Shown here piece after piece: positions 51,473-61,097 of a DNA stretch of 64,000 bases. Position 1 is the stretch's first letter. Every line of letters begins with the position of its first letter. The DNA comes from Tateyamaria sp. ANG-S1 (GTDB lineage: Bacteria > Pseudomonadota > Alphaproteobacteria > Rhodobacterales > Rhodobacteraceae): positions 206,334 to 270,333 of the forward strand of contig NZ_JWLL01000003.1 of assembly GCF_000814025.1 (NCBI RefSeq), given 5' to 3'. The position numbers were made by a program, and so were the translations under genes. The notes beneath the pieces were generated by a model, which did no database searches, was not told the origin of the DNA, and saw nothing but the letters and a program-made list of their open reading frames with translations.

Positions 51473-52465
51473 CTAAGCGCTCTCCGCATCCGCCTCATAG
51501 GCTTCGATGATTGCAGCCACAAGCGGGTGGCGCACCACATCCTTGGACGTGAAATAATTGAAGCTGATGTTGGGGATTGACTTGAGCAGCCGTTCTGCAT
51601 CCCAAAGACCAGAGGCAACGCCGCGCGGCAGGTCGATCTGGGTGCGGTCACCGGTGATGACCATGCGCGAGCCTTCTCCAAGCCGGGTCAGAAACATCTT
51701 CATCTGCATGGTGGTCGCGTTCTGCGCTTCGTCCAGCACCACGAAAGCACGGCTCAGCGTGCGGCCGCGCATAAAGGCAAGCGGCGCGATCTCGATCGTC
51801 TTTTCCTCTTTCAGCTTGGCCAGTTGCTTGCCCGGCAGAAAGTCGTTCAGCGCGTCATAGAGCGGCTGCATGTAGGGATCGACCTTTTCCTCCTGCGTGC
51901 CGGGCAGGAAACCCAGCCTTTCGCCTGCCTCAACCGCGGGGCGGCAGAGGATGATCCGATCCACATGGCCCGAAATGAACATCGAGACGCCCACAGCGAC
52001 GGCGAGATAGGTTTTTCCCGTTCCTGCAGGTCCGATGCCAAAGGCCATTTCGTTGTCGAACAGCGCCTGGACATAGGCCTTTTGGGCATCGGTGCGCGGC
52101 TCGACCAGCTTCTTGCGTGTCTTGATCTCGATCCGGTTTCCAACAGGCATCTCCAGCTGGTCGCCCTGGCGGCTCCCTGTGCCTTCGGCCGAATTACCCA
52201 TGCGCAACTCGCGGTCCACATCCGCGGGCTCGACATCCTTGCCGGTTTCAAGCCGCAGGTAGAGCGCGTTCAACACCTCGCCCGCCCGCTTTTGCGCCGC
52301 ATCCTCTCCCATGACGGCCAGTACATTTCCTCGTCGCACGATCTGCACTTCCAGCGCGGATTCGATGGCCGTCAGATGGCTGTCATAGGGACCGCAGAGG
52401 TCGATCAGCAGACGGTTGTCGGGAAATTCCAGGACCAGTTCCTGGGCTGGTTGGTCTAGGGTCAA
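51473..52465 (-). CDS. PhoH-like ATPase (YbeZ)
   Basis: This 330-residue cytoplasmic P-loop ATPase has an N-terminal KH-like region (LLIDLCGPYDSHLTAIESALEVQIVRRG), Walker A IGPAGTGKTYLAVAVG, LGFLPGTQEEKVDPYMQPLYDALND and Walker B VVLDEAQNATTMQMKMFLTRLGEGS. YbeZ works with YbeY in RNA processing, and the gene order here (ybeZ, ybeY, corC, lnt) is the conserved one. The separating intergenic repeat is unusual. Confidence 0.94.
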   Translation of the reverse strand: MTLDQPAQELVLEFPDNRLLIDLCGPYDSHLTAIESALEVQIVRRGNVLAVMGEDAAQKRAGEVLNALYLRLETGKDVEPADVDRELRMGNSAEGTGSRQGDQLEMPVGNRIEIKTRKKLVEPRTDAQKAYVQALFDNEMAFGIGPAGTGKTYLAVAVGVSMFISGHVDRIILCRPAVEAGERLGFLPGTQEEKVDPYMQPLYDALNDFLPGKQLAKLKEEKTIEIAPLAFMRGRTLSRAFVVLDEAQNATTMQMKMFLTRLGEGSRMVITGDRTQIDLPRGVASGLWDAERLLKSIPNISFNYFTSKDVVRHPLVAAIIEAYEADAESA

Positions 52466-52551
52466 ATGCTGCTCCTTGAGTCTTTGTTAAGCCGAGCGTC
52501 GCAAGTTCGGCCTGTGGGTGCAACGGGCGCGCCGTGGATTTCATGCAATTG

Positions 52552-52588
52552 AAACAAAAAAGGCCGGAGCGCACGATACGCTCCGGCC
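52552..52588 (-). terminator. Terminator after the lipoprotein gene
   Basis: On the minus strand GGCCGGAGCG-7 nt-CGCTCCGGCC (52588-52562) is followed by nine T residues interrupted once, 22 bp after the stop at 52611. Confidence 0.9.
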
Positions 52589-52610
52589 TTTGGCGTTGTG
52601 ATGCGAAACA

Positions 52611-52913
52611 TCAATTGGGATCGTTGATCCGCGATCCGCCCTTGAAGTCGCCTGCGGTGTAGGTGGGTTGGGCCACACCGGAACAGACCGGCTTGCCGAA
52701 TGGGTCCAGGCGTGCCGACAGATAGCCTTCGACACCATCGTCGATGATCCAGTGGTCACAACCGTTCGGATCGACCCAGATGCCTGCCTGAAGTTGGCTC
52801 AGGTCCTTGCGGTCGGTGCCACGGTCCACGGTCTTGTCCGGTGGTAGGCCGTCGCCACAGGCGGCAAGTGTCAAACCAGCAATGACGAGCGGGACGAATT
52901 TCAAATTTGCCAT
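52611..52913 (-). CDS. Small lipoprotein with an IWVDPxGCxHW motif
   Basis: A 100-residue lipoprotein with signal and lipobox (MANLKFVPLVIAGLTLAACG, Cys19). The mature part has GIWVDPNGCDHWIIDDGVEGY and KPVCSG, a segment nearly repeated in the OmpA-like protein encoded immediately upstream. Two cysteines in the segment may form a disulfide. The ATG at 52913 is 10 bp from the upstream stop, so the two genes form an operon ending at a strong terminator. The family has no function I know of. Confidence 0.75.
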   Translation of the reverse strand: MANLKFVPLVIAGLTLAACGDGLPPDKTVDRGTDRKDLSQLQAGIWVDPNGCDHWIIDDGVEGYLSARLDPFGKPVCSGVAQPTYTAGDFKGGSRINDPN

Positions 52914-52923
52914 GATACGTCCC

Positions 52924-53523
52924 TTACTGAATGCAGATGATTTCGACACGGCGGTTGGCTGCCATGCCTTTGGCCGTGTTGTTGGGTTGTGCTGGCAGTC
53001 GCTCGCCATACCCACGCACATCCGCGATCCGCGCGCCCGATTGCTGTGCAACGGCGGCAACTGCATTGGCACGGTTCAGCGACAGGCGCAGGTTATACGC
53101 ATCGCTCGCGCGGCTGTCGGTATGGCCCGTAATGATAAAAGCCTGCGCAGTGGAATTGCTGAAGAATTCGCTCAGGCGCTGTTTGCCCGCAGCATGGATG
53201 CGGAAGCTGTCGGTCTTAAAGAATTGGTCTGTGTTCATCACACCGCACAGGTTTCCGCGCCGGCAGACCGGGATGCCTTTGCGGTTGACGTGCGGGGTCA
53301 TATAGCCCTCTGCCCCGTCGTCCATGACCCAGTGTTCGCACCCATCCGGATCGACCCAGATCGTCGGAATGTATTGTCCTCTGTCGCGGCCCTGTTGCGA
53401 TCGCGTGTCGGTGCTGAAGGTCTGCGCGGATACATCCGCAACCATCAGCGACGTCAACGCCACTGCGGTGGCAGCCGCGGTGGTCAGAAGCCTATCAACT
53501 GTTTTCGAAAAGAATTTCGCCAC
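52924..53523 (-). CDS. OmpA-family peptidoglycan-binding protein with an IWVDPxGCxHW motif
   Basis: A 199-residue exported protein. After a signal-like N-terminus (VDRLLTTAAATAVALTSLMVADVSA) comes TIWVDPDGCEHWVMDDGAEGY, and then an OmpA_C-like domain (AFIITGHTDSRASDAYNLRLSLNRANAV, DVRGYGERLP, NRRVEI), which binds diaminopimelate in peptidoglycan. GTG at 53523 behind AAGGGACAGGG is preferred to the TTG/ATG-type start at 53568. It is cotranscribed with the motif-sharing lipoprotein. Confidence 0.8.
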   Translation of the reverse strand: MAKFFSKTVDRLLTTAAATAVALTSLMVADVSAQTFSTDTRSQQGRDRGQYIPTIWVDPDGCEHWVMDDGAEGYMTPHVNRKGIPVCRRGNLCGVMNTDQFFKTDSFRIHAAGKQRLSEFFSNSTAQAFIITGHTDSRASDAYNLRLSLNRANAVAAVAQQSGARIADVRGYGERLPAQPNNTAKGMAANRRVEIICIQ

Positions 53524-53723
53524 AGCCCTGTCCCTTTTTTGTTGGTCCCCCACAAGGATCACCAACAAGCCTGAAACCAGACGGACCCTTGCTACACTGC
53601 TGCAAAGCCTAGGAAAAAATTAACGATCTGTGAACCCGCTTTTACCAGATATTGTGCCGGAAAAGGTCAGACTTACAACTGATCCGAGCCTTTTCTGTTG
53701 AAAATGGCGGCAACCTTTGGAGT

Positions 53724-55046
53724 TCAGTCAATCACACCCGCCAGCGAGTTTGCCGCAGCGTCAACGATTCTCACCTGAGCGATCTCGCCAACGCTGACCG
53801 GGGCATCTGCCACGTGCACCGCGTGCAGGTATTCGCTTTTGCCACCCATTTGACCGGGCAGGCGCCCCGGCTTTTCAAACAGTACGCTGACGGTGCGACC
53901 TACCATACTGTTCTGGATGTCGCGTTGCTGTCGGGTGATCAATGCCTGAAGCCGTTGCAGCCGGTCATCGGCCTGAGCCGGATCGACCTGCGGCCGCTCT
54001 GCCGCCGGGGTGCCGGGACGGGTGGAATACTTGAAGCTGTAGGCGTAGCCGTAGTTCACCTCTTCCACCAGATCGAGCGTAGCCTGAAAATCCTCTTCCG
54101 TCTCTTCCGGGAAGCCCACGATAAAGTCGCCTGACATCAGAATGTCAGGCCGCGCGGCACGGATGCGCTCGATCAGGCGCAAGTAGCTGTCTGCGGTGTG
54201 GCTGCGGTTCATACGCTTGAGGATGCGGTCGCTGCCAGACTGTACCGGCAGGTGCAGATACGGCATCAGCTTCGAACAGGTGCCATGCGCTTCGATCAAA
54301 TCATCGGTCATGTCGTTGGGGTGGCTGGTGGTGAAGCGGATGCGCTCCAGCCCATCGACCTTGTCTAGGTCCCAGATCAGCTTGGCCAGCGTATACTCAG
54401 ACCCGTCAGGTCCGGCACCATGATAGGCGTTCACGTTCTGCCCGAGCAGCGTGATTTCCCGCACGCCACGTTCAACCAGATCACGCGCTTCCGTCAGGAT
54501 GCGGTCGACCGGGCGGCTCACTTCAGCGCCCCGTGTGTAGGGCACAACGCAAAACGCACAGAATTTGTCGCAACCTTCCTGCACAGTCAAAAAAGCAGTA
54601 GGCCCGCGCTGCGCCTTGGGACGGCTCTTTAGCTTCTCGAACTTGTCCTCTTCCGGGAAGTCTGTGTCGAGCGCCTTCTCCCCGGCGCGGGTCTTGGCCT
54701 CCATCTCGGGCAGGCGGTGATAGCTTTGCGGGCCGACGACCAGATCAACCATCGGCTGGCGGCGCATGATCTCTTGACCCTCGGCCTGCGCCACGCACCC
54801 GGCCACGCCGATCTTGAGATCCGGCTTGTCGGCCTTCAGCCCCTTGTAGCGGCCCAGTTCGGAATAGATCTTCTCCGCCGCCTTTTCCCGAATATGACAG
54901 GTGTTCAGCAGGATCATGTCCGCGTCATCAGGTGTCTGCGTTTCGACATAGCCCTGCCCGCCCAGCGCTTCGGCCATGCGTTCGCTGTCATAGACGTTCA
55001 TCTGACAGCCATAGGTCTTGATAAAGAGCTTCTTGGGCGTCGTCAT
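53724..55046 (-). CDS. miaB: tRNA-2-methylthio-N6-isopentenyladenosine synthase
   Basis: This 440-residue radical-SAM enzyme adds a methylthio group to i6A37 of tRNA. The N-terminal UPF0004 domain ([20 protein letters not shown]) carries cysteines of the auxiliary cluster with [11 protein letters not shown] and GCVAQAEG; the radical-SAM motif is CDKFCAFC (CxxxCxxC); a TRAM domain closes the protein. It is monocistronic, divergent from the gene at 55164. Confidence 0.96.
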   Translation of the reverse strand: MTTPKKLFIKTYGCQMNVYDSERMAEALGGQGYVETQTPDDADMILLNTCHIREKAAEKIYSELGRYKGLKADKPDLKIGVAGCVAQAEGQEIMRRQPMVDLVVGPQSYHRLPEMEAKTRAGEKALDTDFPEEDKFEKLKSRPKAQRGPTAFLTVQEGCDKFCAFCVVPYTRGAEVSRPVDRILTEARDLVERGVREITLLGQNVNAYHGAGPDGSEYTLAKLIWDLDKVDGLERIRFTTSHPNDMTDDLIEAHGTCSKLMPYLHLPVQSGSDRILKRMNRSHTADSYLRLIERIRAARPDILMSGDFIVGFPEETEEDFQATLDLVEEVNYGYAYSFKYSTRPGTPAAERPQVDPAQADDRLQRLQALITRQQRDIQNSMVGRTVSVLFEKPGRLPGQMGGKSEYLHAVHVADAPVSVGEIAQVRIVDAAANSLAGVID

Positions 55047-55163
55047 GGGCCTGGATCCCGGATTGTGCGGATGGAGTGCGTCGCTTACCAGCCCCTCGGG
55101 CGTCTTGCAATGCGCCGCCGATTAACGGAAATTTGACGTCACGGGCGCCACAAGGACCAGGCC

Positions 55164-56030
55164 ATGCAGTTCGACAGTCTGAAAAGATTTCTCGCCGACC
55201 GGGATGCGGTTCCCAGCAAAGGGCCAGTGGCCGTGATTGTGGCCGAGGATGACGTGGAACTGGACACCACGTTGCGGCATCACCAGCAGGCCGGGTTCAA
55301 GCATGTCGTTGTTTTCATGCCGAAACGGTTCGCCCTCGCGCGAGACCTGGCTGAAGCCGTGCAGCGGATAGATTTTGACACTTCCGCACCGGGTGCGCTG
55401 CAAACAGCGGTGAACGCAATGATCAAGGCGGTCCCCGCAGGCACGTGGATGTTCTACTGCTACAATGCAGAGTTCCTGTTTCACCCCTTCTGCGAAACGC
55501 GCACCGTGGGCGAAATGCTCGCCTTTCATACGGAAGAGCGGCGTGATGCCATGCTCACTTACGTCGTCGACCTCTATGCCGACGACCTGTGGGACTGCCC
55601 CAACGCGGTGTCGCTTGACCGCGCGCATCTGGATCGGTCCGGATACTACGCGCTTGCAAGGAAAGGATCGGATGGCCATCCGAAAGACCGGCAACTGGAC
55701 TTTTTCGGTGGTCTGCGCTGGCGGTTCGAAGAACATGTGCCCGAGACGCGGCGCAAGATCGACAGAATCTCGCTGTTCAAGACCAAGCCGGGTCTCAAGC
55801 TGCGCGAGGATCACACCTTTAACGACGAAGAATACAACACCTATGCCTGCCAATGGCACCACAATCTGACCGCGGCCGTCTGTTCGTTCAGGACGGCAAA
55901 GGCGCTCAAGCTGAACCCGGGCAGCACTTACGACATCGAAACCTTCAAGTGGCACAATTCGGCAGCCTTTGAGTGGCACTCACGGCAATTGTTGGACCTT
56001 GGCCTGATGGAACCCGGGCAATGGTTCTGA
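55164..56030 (+). CDS. Hypothetical protein, possible glycosyltransferase-like fold
   Basis: A 288-residue cytoplasmic protein. The start (GPVAVIVAEDDVELDTTLRHHQQAGFKHVVVFMPKRF) and WMFYCYNAEFLFHPFCE, with later LRWRFEEHVPETRRKIDRISLFKTKPG, resemble family 2 or family 92-type glycosyltransferases seen in this bacterial group, but a clear DxD metal motif is not certain. No neighbouring polysaccharide genes are present. The function remains open. Confidence 0.6.
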   Translation: MQFDSLKRFLADRDAVPSKGPVAVIVAEDDVELDTTLRHHQQAGFKHVVVFMPKRFALARDLAEAVQRIDFDTSAPGALQTAVNAMIKAVPAGTWMFYCYNAEFLFHPFCETRTVGEMLAFHTEERRDAMLTYVVDLYADDLWDCPNAVSLDRAHLDRSGYYALARKGSDGHPKDRQLDFFGGLRWRFEEHVPETRRKIDRISLFKTKPGLKLREDHTFNDEEYNTYACQWHHNLTAAVCSFRTAKALKLNPGSTYDIETFKWHNSAAFEWHSRQLLDLGLMEPGQWF

Positions 56031-56075
56031 CAAAGACGCCACAGGGGCTCGCCTGAAAGGGCAGCGCCCAGCCTG

Positions 56076-56816
56076 CTAAATCCTGTCCGTCAAATCCCGG
56101 ACAGTTGCGGTCACCGTGCTGGCAGAGGTCTGGATGGATTCCGACATTGCCTTGACCTCCGACGCGATCACACCGAATGCACGCCCCGCCTCCCCCGCAC
56201 GTGCGGCCTCAACCGATGCGTTGAGCGAGATGAGGCGGACCATCTTACTGACCGACTTGATGTCCGCAATGGCAGCATCCGCCTTTGCCCGCATCCTCTC
56301 TGCATATTGGATGCGAACCTGTTCCTGTGCCTCCTCTTCAGCCTTGAGGAGTTTCATCAAAGACATGAACTCGGGCGCAAATTGCATGAGAATGTATTGA
56401 GATACGTCCCGGTGCATCGCCTTCGCCGCCACAGGGTCACTCTGCACCTTGTCATGCAACTCAAACAGCATATTGGCCGTGACACGGAACGGATCGCTTT
56501 TTTGTGGCGCCCGGCCCAGGCAGTCTCGAAACCAGGTCAGCGCATCAGTGTGGTATCCCGGAATCTCCGCTGACACATCGAAATACTGCATCACGCGCAT
56601 CAGGTTCACGCGCGCAAGCTGCATATCCTCCAGGATACGTGCGCGATCCTCTTCGCTGTCGAGATGTGGCAGCAGCGCGCAATCGTAGTTCAGCCACGTC
56701 CCGACTGCACGAAACTCGTCCGGTACGGCGGCCAGCGCGCGACACTGCAGCTGCAAAAGGCGCGTCAGCGGGGCATCGGACGCGGCAGGATCGTGACAAT
56801 CGTCATCAAACAACAC
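56076..56816 (-). CDS. Soluble methyl-accepting chemotaxis-like protein
   Basis: A 246-residue protein without membrane spans. The N-terminal 165 residues form a helical domain of unknown ligand (LARVNLMRVMQYFDVSAEIPGYH), followed by a truncated chemoreceptor signalling region (IADIKSVSKMVRLISLNASVEAARAGEAGRAFGVIASEVKAMSES) that includes the EAARAGE/GRAFGVIA tip-proximal motif. It is shorter than usual and no che genes are nearby. It may signal to a cytoplasmic array or act in a non-chemotactic circuit. Confidence 0.8.
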   Translation of the reverse strand: MLFDDDCHDPAASDAPLTRLLQLQCRALAAVPDEFRAVGTWLNYDCALLPHLDSEEDRARILEDMQLARVNLMRVMQYFDVSAEIPGYHTDALTWFRDCLGRAPQKSDPFRVTANMLFELHDKVQSDPVAAKAMHRDVSQYILMQFAPEFMSLMKLLKAEEEAQEQVRIQYAERMRAKADAAIADIKSVSKMVRLISLNASVEAARAGEAGRAFGVIASEVKAMSESIQTSASTVTATVRDLTDRI

Positions 56817-56893
56817 GGGGCTCCGTCAGGCAGGATGCCTTACGCGATACCCGAAATGTCTTAGCTGTCAGTAAAGGACCGCGTCGCGCCGCA

Positions 56894-57313
56894 CTACGGC
56901 TTGCGGCGCAGCCGAATGACCACGTCCACAGATGCGATTTCAGCGCCTTCGGGGGCATCTGGCAGTTGCGCAATCACCAACTCGTCAGACGGCGCATCCG
57001 TCAGCTTCGCGTCGTCTTCCCAGAAGAAATGCGGGTGGTCGTGCGTGTTGGTATCGAAATAGCTTTTCGATCCATCCACCGTGACCTCCTGCATCAGCCC
57101 GGCATCGCAGAACGCGCGCAACGTGTTGTAGACCGTTGCCAGCGATACGGCCTCGCCCTGTGACTTTGCCGATTCAAAAAGGCTTTCGGCCGTCACATGT
57201 CGGTGCTGCCCATCGCCGATCAGCAACGTGGCCAGTGTCACACGCTGACGTGTCGGGCGCAGTCCTGCACCTGCCAGCCATTTGATACCTGTCTCTTGCT
57301 GCGTTTGGGTCAT
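56894..57313 (-). CDS. irr: Iron response regulator Irr (Fur family)
   Basis: This 139-residue Fur-family regulator has the winged helix LRPTRQRVTLATLLIGDGQHRHVTAESLF and VSLATVYNTLRAFCDAGL, and the Irr-type metal/haem region TNTHDHPHFFWEDD. The N-terminal Cys-Pro haem regulatory motif of the Bradyrhizobium protein is absent, as in other Rhodobacteraceae. Irr normally controls iron and haem genes when iron is scarce. In this group it often lies next to fabA-fabB-fabI; here an oxygenase-like gene sits between. Confidence 0.9.
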   Translation of the reverse strand: MTQTQQETGIKWLAGAGLRPTRQRVTLATLLIGDGQHRHVTAESLFESAKSQGEAVSLATVYNTLRAFCDAGLMQEVTVDGSKSYFDTNTHDHPHFFWEDDAKLTDAPSDELVIAQLPDAPEGAEIASVDVVIRLRRKP

Positions 57314-57396
57314 ACCGTCCTCGTGGCGTTACTCTACATATAAAGGGCCATCGTTTTGCAATTCAATCGCAAAACGGCCCCTAGAGGGGGTGCGCA

Positions 57397-58182
57397 TTAT
57401 GCCACACGCCCGAAAAAGCCCATTTGTTCTTCTGCCGTAAAGGCCCGACCGGGCGAGTCGTAGTGTGACAGAACCGCGACAATGCGAGAGGTCCCCGGCC
57501 CCACAGTTGATACGCGATGCGCTGTATTGAGGCCCAAAAACACATTCAACGTCCCCGCGGATTGGATCAGCGTGGTGGGGGCGATCCGGCCCTCAAGCAG
57601 GTCTGCAATGCCCGCATGGTTGGGGTCATCTTCGCTGCGCAAATCCTTGACATATTCGAAATGCCCACCCGCGCTCGCCTCCTGCAACAACAGTGTGGTG
57701 GTGAAAATCGAGCGATCGAAATGCCAGTTCAACGCCTCGCCCGGGCGGTACTCCAGGACGTTCAGCCCGGCAAGAGCATCGTCCATCGTGAAAAGCTGCG
57801 GCTTGTCCATGACCGCCGCCAGAAATGTCGCGAACTCAGGCCACAGATACAAATGATCCAGCGCCGTGCCCCGCATCTGGTCGTGGCACAATGTGTGGTT
57901 GGCGGTTTCGACTTTCTTCAGCGCGGGATCGTCGGGCGCCAACCCCTCAACCGCATCCTTGAAATAGATGTTGTGGGCGCGGCGATGGTGAAAGCTCTCC
58001 GTCTCCATACGTGGATGTACGTGCTCCAGCACGTCAGCCAGAGCGGTCGGCTGCATGAACCCCGGCAGGTTGAACAGCCCGTCGCGCGCAAGCCCCGCTT
58101 TGCACTGCGCCACCAACGCCTCCCAATCGGCACTGTGGGGCATGTGAAGGGGATAGCGATCAAGATCGATAATATGGTCCAT
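57397..58182 (-). CDS. Fe(II)/2-oxoglutarate-dependent oxygenase-like protein (ArpA/HalD type)
   Basis: This 261-residue protein has a double-stranded beta-helix core: the iron ligands His-x-Asp in [17 protein letters not shown], a distal His in [18 protein letters not shown] and a downstream Arg that would bind 2-oxoglutarate. It resembles the ArpA/HalD-like group, whose members include amino-acid hydroxylases and halogenases; the Asp in HxD argues for hydroxylation rather than halogenation. The ATG at 58182 ([14 protein letters not shown]) is chosen. It is divergent from fabA and near irr. Confidence 0.78.
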   Translation of the reverse strand: MDHIIDLDRYPLHMPHSADWEALVAQCKAGLARDGLFNLPGFMQPTALADVLEHVHPRMETESFHHRRAHNIYFKDAVEGLAPDDPALKKVETANHTLCHDQMRGTALDHLYLWPEFATFLAAVMDKPQLFTMDDALAGLNVLEYRPGEALNWHFDRSIFTTTLLLQEASAGGHFEYVKDLRSEDDPNHAGIADLLEGRIAPTTLIQSAGTLNVFLGLNTAHRVSTVGPGTSRIVAVLSHYDSPGRAFTAEEQMGFFGRVA

Positions 58183-58313
58183 GCGCCCGACCGTGCCCCA
58201 GCAATCACAACCTGGCAAGCCGCGCCCGCTGCCCTTGCACCCTTCGCCCAGGCGGTGCTAGAGGGGCAAAACCCTGTAAACGGGACCACACGCGCGACCA
58301 ATACGAGGCCCCA

Positions 58314-58823
58314 ATGGCAGACTACCCCACCCGTTTTGACAAAGACGACCTGTTGAAATGCGCCCGCGGTGAGCTGTTTGGGCCCGGCAACGCGCAACTG
58401 CCCGAACCGCCCATGCTGATGATGGACCGGATTACCGACATCTCTGGCGACAGCGGTGAACATGGCAAGGGACATGTGGTCGCCGAATTCGACATCGCCC
58501 CGGATCTGTGGTTCTTCGACTGCCACTTCCCCGGCAACCCGATCATGCCCGGCTGCCTCGGCCTCGACGGTCTGTGGCAGCTCACCGGCTTCAATCTCGG
58601 CTGGCGCGGCTGGCAGGGGCGCGGTTATGCCCTGGGCGTGGGCGAGGTGAAGCTGACCGGCATGGTCCGGCCCGACCGCAAGATGCTGACCTACTATGTA
58701 GATTTCACCAAAGCGATCCAGACTCGCCGCCTGACCATGGGTGTGGCCGACGGGCGGGTGGAAGCTGACGGCGAAGTGATCTATCAGGTCAAGGACATGA
58801 AAGTCGCTCTGTCAGAAAGCTGA
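58314..58823 (+). CDS. fabA: 3-hydroxydecanoyl-ACP dehydratase/isomerase
   Basis: This 169-residue hot-dog-fold enzyme dehydrates 3-hydroxydecanoyl-ACP and isomerises the product to the cis-3 form, the branch point to unsaturated fatty acids. The catalytic His and Asp lie in [24 protein letters not shown]. First gene of fabA-fabB-fabI. The upstream 95 bp must hold the promoter and that of the divergent oxygenase gene. Confidence 0.97.
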   Translation: MADYPTRFDKDDLLKCARGELFGPGNAQLPEPPMLMMDRITDISGDSGEHGKGHVVAEFDIAPDLWFFDCHFPGNPIMPGCLGLDGLWQLTGFNLGWRGWQGRGYALGVGEVKLTGMVRPDRKMLTYYVDFTKAIQTRRLTMGVADGRVEADGEVIYQVKDMKVALSES

Positions 58824-58856
58824 CCTGTCGGACCGAGGCCAGAAAGGACCCTGATC

Positions 58857-60086
58857 ATGCGCCGTGTTGTTGTCACCGGTTTGGGAATCGTGTCGTCCAT
58901 CGGCAATAACGCCGAAGAGGTGCTCGCCTCCCTCAAATCCGGCACCTCGGGAATCGTCGCCAGCGAAGAGATGGCCGAACACGGCTTTCGCAGCCAGATC
59001 GCCGGAACGCTCAAGCTGGACGTCAAAGAACATGTAGACAAGCGCGCGCTGCGGTTCATGGGACCAGGAGCGGCGTACGCCCATATCGCTATGACGCAAG
59101 CCATCGCGGATGCAGGGCTGGAGGAAGCTGACATCGTGAACCCGCGCACCGGCCTCGTCGCCGGGTCCGGTGGACCCTCAACCTCCGCCATGCTGACCGC
59201 GCACCAGACCGTTCTGAAAACCGGCGCAACCAAGCGCATCGGCCCCTTCGCGGTGCCAAAATGCATGTCGTCGACGATCAGCGCCAACCTCGCCACCGGG
59301 TTCAAGATCAAGGGTATAAACTATTCCATCACCAGCGCCTGCTCGACATCGCTGCACTGCATCGGCAATGCGGCAGAACAAATCATGCTGGGCAAACAGG
59401 ACGTGATGTTTGCCGGCGGCGGAGAAGAACTGGACTGGACCCTCTCCTGCCTCTTTGACGCCATGGGCGCGATGTCCTCGAAATACAACGACACCCCCGC
59501 GCGGGCCAGCCGGGCCTTTGATGCGGACCGCGACGGGTTCGTGATCTCCGGCGGCGGCGGCATCGTCGTTCTGGAAGAACTGGAGCACGCCAAAGCACGC
59601 GGCGCCAAGATCTACGCCGAAGTGACAGGATATGCCGCCACTTCGGACGGCCACGACATGGTGGCGCCCTCGGGTGAAGGCGGCGAACGCGCCATGCGGC
59701 TGGCCCTGCAAACCCTGCCCGACGGGCGTAGCGTGGACTACATCAACGCACACGGCACCTCGACCCCCGTCGGCGACGTGGGCGAAATCGAAGCCGTCCG
59801 CCGCGTCTTTGGCGAGGGCAGCACCCCGCCCGTCAGCTCCACCAAGTCGATGACGGGCCACGCCCAAGGCGCCGCCGGTGCGCTTGAAGCGATTTTCAGC
59901 CTCCTGATGCTCGACAACGATTTCATCACACCGTCGATCAACGTCGAAACCCTCGATCCCGGTCTGAACGCTTCCGAGATCGCAACGGAAATGCGGCCCG
60001 ACGCGGGTCTCGATTCGGTGATGACAAACTCCTTCGGCTTCGGCGGCACCAACGGATCCATGATCCTTTCGAAATTTCACGGGTAG
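58857..60086 (+). CDS. fabB: 3-oxoacyl-ACP synthase I
   Basis: This 409-residue condensing enzyme elongates cis-3-decenoyl-ACP made by FabA. The nucleophile is in ITSACSTSLHCIG; the two His of the triad are in NAHGTSTPVGD and KSMTGHAQGAAGALE. It begins 33 bp after fabA. Confidence 0.97.
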   Translation: MRRVVVTGLGIVSSIGNNAEEVLASLKSGTSGIVASEEMAEHGFRSQIAGTLKLDVKEHVDKRALRFMGPGAAYAHIAMTQAIADAGLEEADIVNPRTGLVAGSGGPSTSAMLTAHQTVLKTGATKRIGPFAVPKCMSSTISANLATGFKIKGINYSITSACSTSLHCIGNAAEQIMLGKQDVMFAGGGEELDWTLSCLFDAMGAMSSKYNDTPARASRAFDADRDGFVISGGGGIVVLEELEHAKARGAKIYAEVTGYAATSDGHDMVAPSGEGGERAMRLALQTLPDGRSVDYINAHGTSTPVGDVGEIEAVRRVFGEGSTPPVSSTKSMTGHAQGAAGALEAIFSLLMLDNDFITPSINVETLDPGLNASEIATEMRPDAGLDSVMTNSFGFGGTNGSMILSKFHG

Positions 60087-60095
60087 TATTTCGCC

Positions 60096-60887
60096 ATGAC
60101 AGGATTGCTGACAGGAAAACGCGGCCTTGTGATGGGCGTTGCCAACGACCGCTCGATCGCCTGGGGCATCGCCAAGGCGATGCACGAGGCGGGGGCCGAG
60201 CTGGCCTTCACCTATCAGGGCGAAGCGTTCGGCAAGCGATTGGAGCCTCTGGCCGCCAGCGTCGGGTCTGACTTCATGGTGGACGTGGACGTGACCGATG
60301 ACGCATCGCTTGATGCGGCCTTTGAGGCGCTGCAGGCCCGCTGGGACACCATCGACTTCCTCGTGCACGCCATCGCCTATTCCGACAAGTCCGAACTGAC
60401 AGGCCGGTTCCTGAACACTAGCCGGGCGAACTTCAAGCACTCGATGGAAATCTCCGCCTACTCTTTTGTCGAGGTCGCGCGCCGCGCGCACCCCATGATG
60501 GTCGAGAACGGCGGCACGCTGCTAACGCTCACCTATCTGGGGTCAAACCGCGTTGTGCCGAACTACAACGTCATGGGCGTGGCCAAGGCGGCGCTGGAAT
60601 CAGCCACCCGCTACCTCGCCAACGATCTAGGCCCCGAGGGCATCCGCGTGAACGCCATCTCGCCCGGCCCGATGAAAACGCTCGCAGGCTCCGCCATCGC
60701 AGGCGCACGCAAGACGTACAAGCACACCGACCAGAACGCCCCGATGCGCTCGAACGCAACGCTGGAGGCTGTTGGCGGCACGGCGGTTTACCTCTGCTCG
60801 GATGCAGGTGCCTGCACCACGGGTGAGGTTGTCCGCGTGGACGGCGGTTTTCACGTGCTGGGCATGCCGCAGCAGGATCACCTGTAG
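60096..60887 (+). CDS. fabI: Enoyl-ACP reductase (NADH)
   Basis: This 263-residue short-chain reductase finishes each elongation cycle. The NAD site is GVANDRSIAWGIAKAM, and the catalytic Tyr-x6-Lys is in NYNVMGVAKAALE. It begins 9 bp after fabB and closes the operon. It is the target class for triclosan-type inhibitors. No terminator is evident downstream. Confidence 0.96.
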   Translation: MTGLLTGKRGLVMGVANDRSIAWGIAKAMHEAGAELAFTYQGEAFGKRLEPLAASVGSDFMVDVDVTDDASLDAAFEALQARWDTIDFLVHAIAYSDKSELTGRFLNTSRANFKHSMEISAYSFVEVARRAHPMMVENGGTLLTLTYLGSNRVVPNYNVMGVAKAALESATRYLANDLGPEGIRVNAISPGPMKTLAGSAIAGARKTYKHTDQNAPMRSNATLEAVGGTAVYLCSDAGACTTGEVVRVDGGFHVLGMPQQDHL

Positions 60888-61097
60888 GCATCAACGTGGC
60901 TCATCGGGCGCACGTGTCTTGCACTACGCGACGGAATATCTGCGCATTCACGTTCAAACCATATGAGTAACGGCAACGTGCCGACGATCCCCGTGCGCGC
61001 CCTCCGCGCGGCGCTCTTAACCAATGCTCAACCTTTACGCATGCACACTGCGCGCACGCGCCCCAAAATTGCCAATTTCATCACATAGGCTTCTACC

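Noticed and set aside
60933..60954. GGAAT...CGTT as an EcfG promoter before the gene at 61098
   Set aside because: The spacer is 13 bp, too short for EcfG, and the -35 is imperfect.
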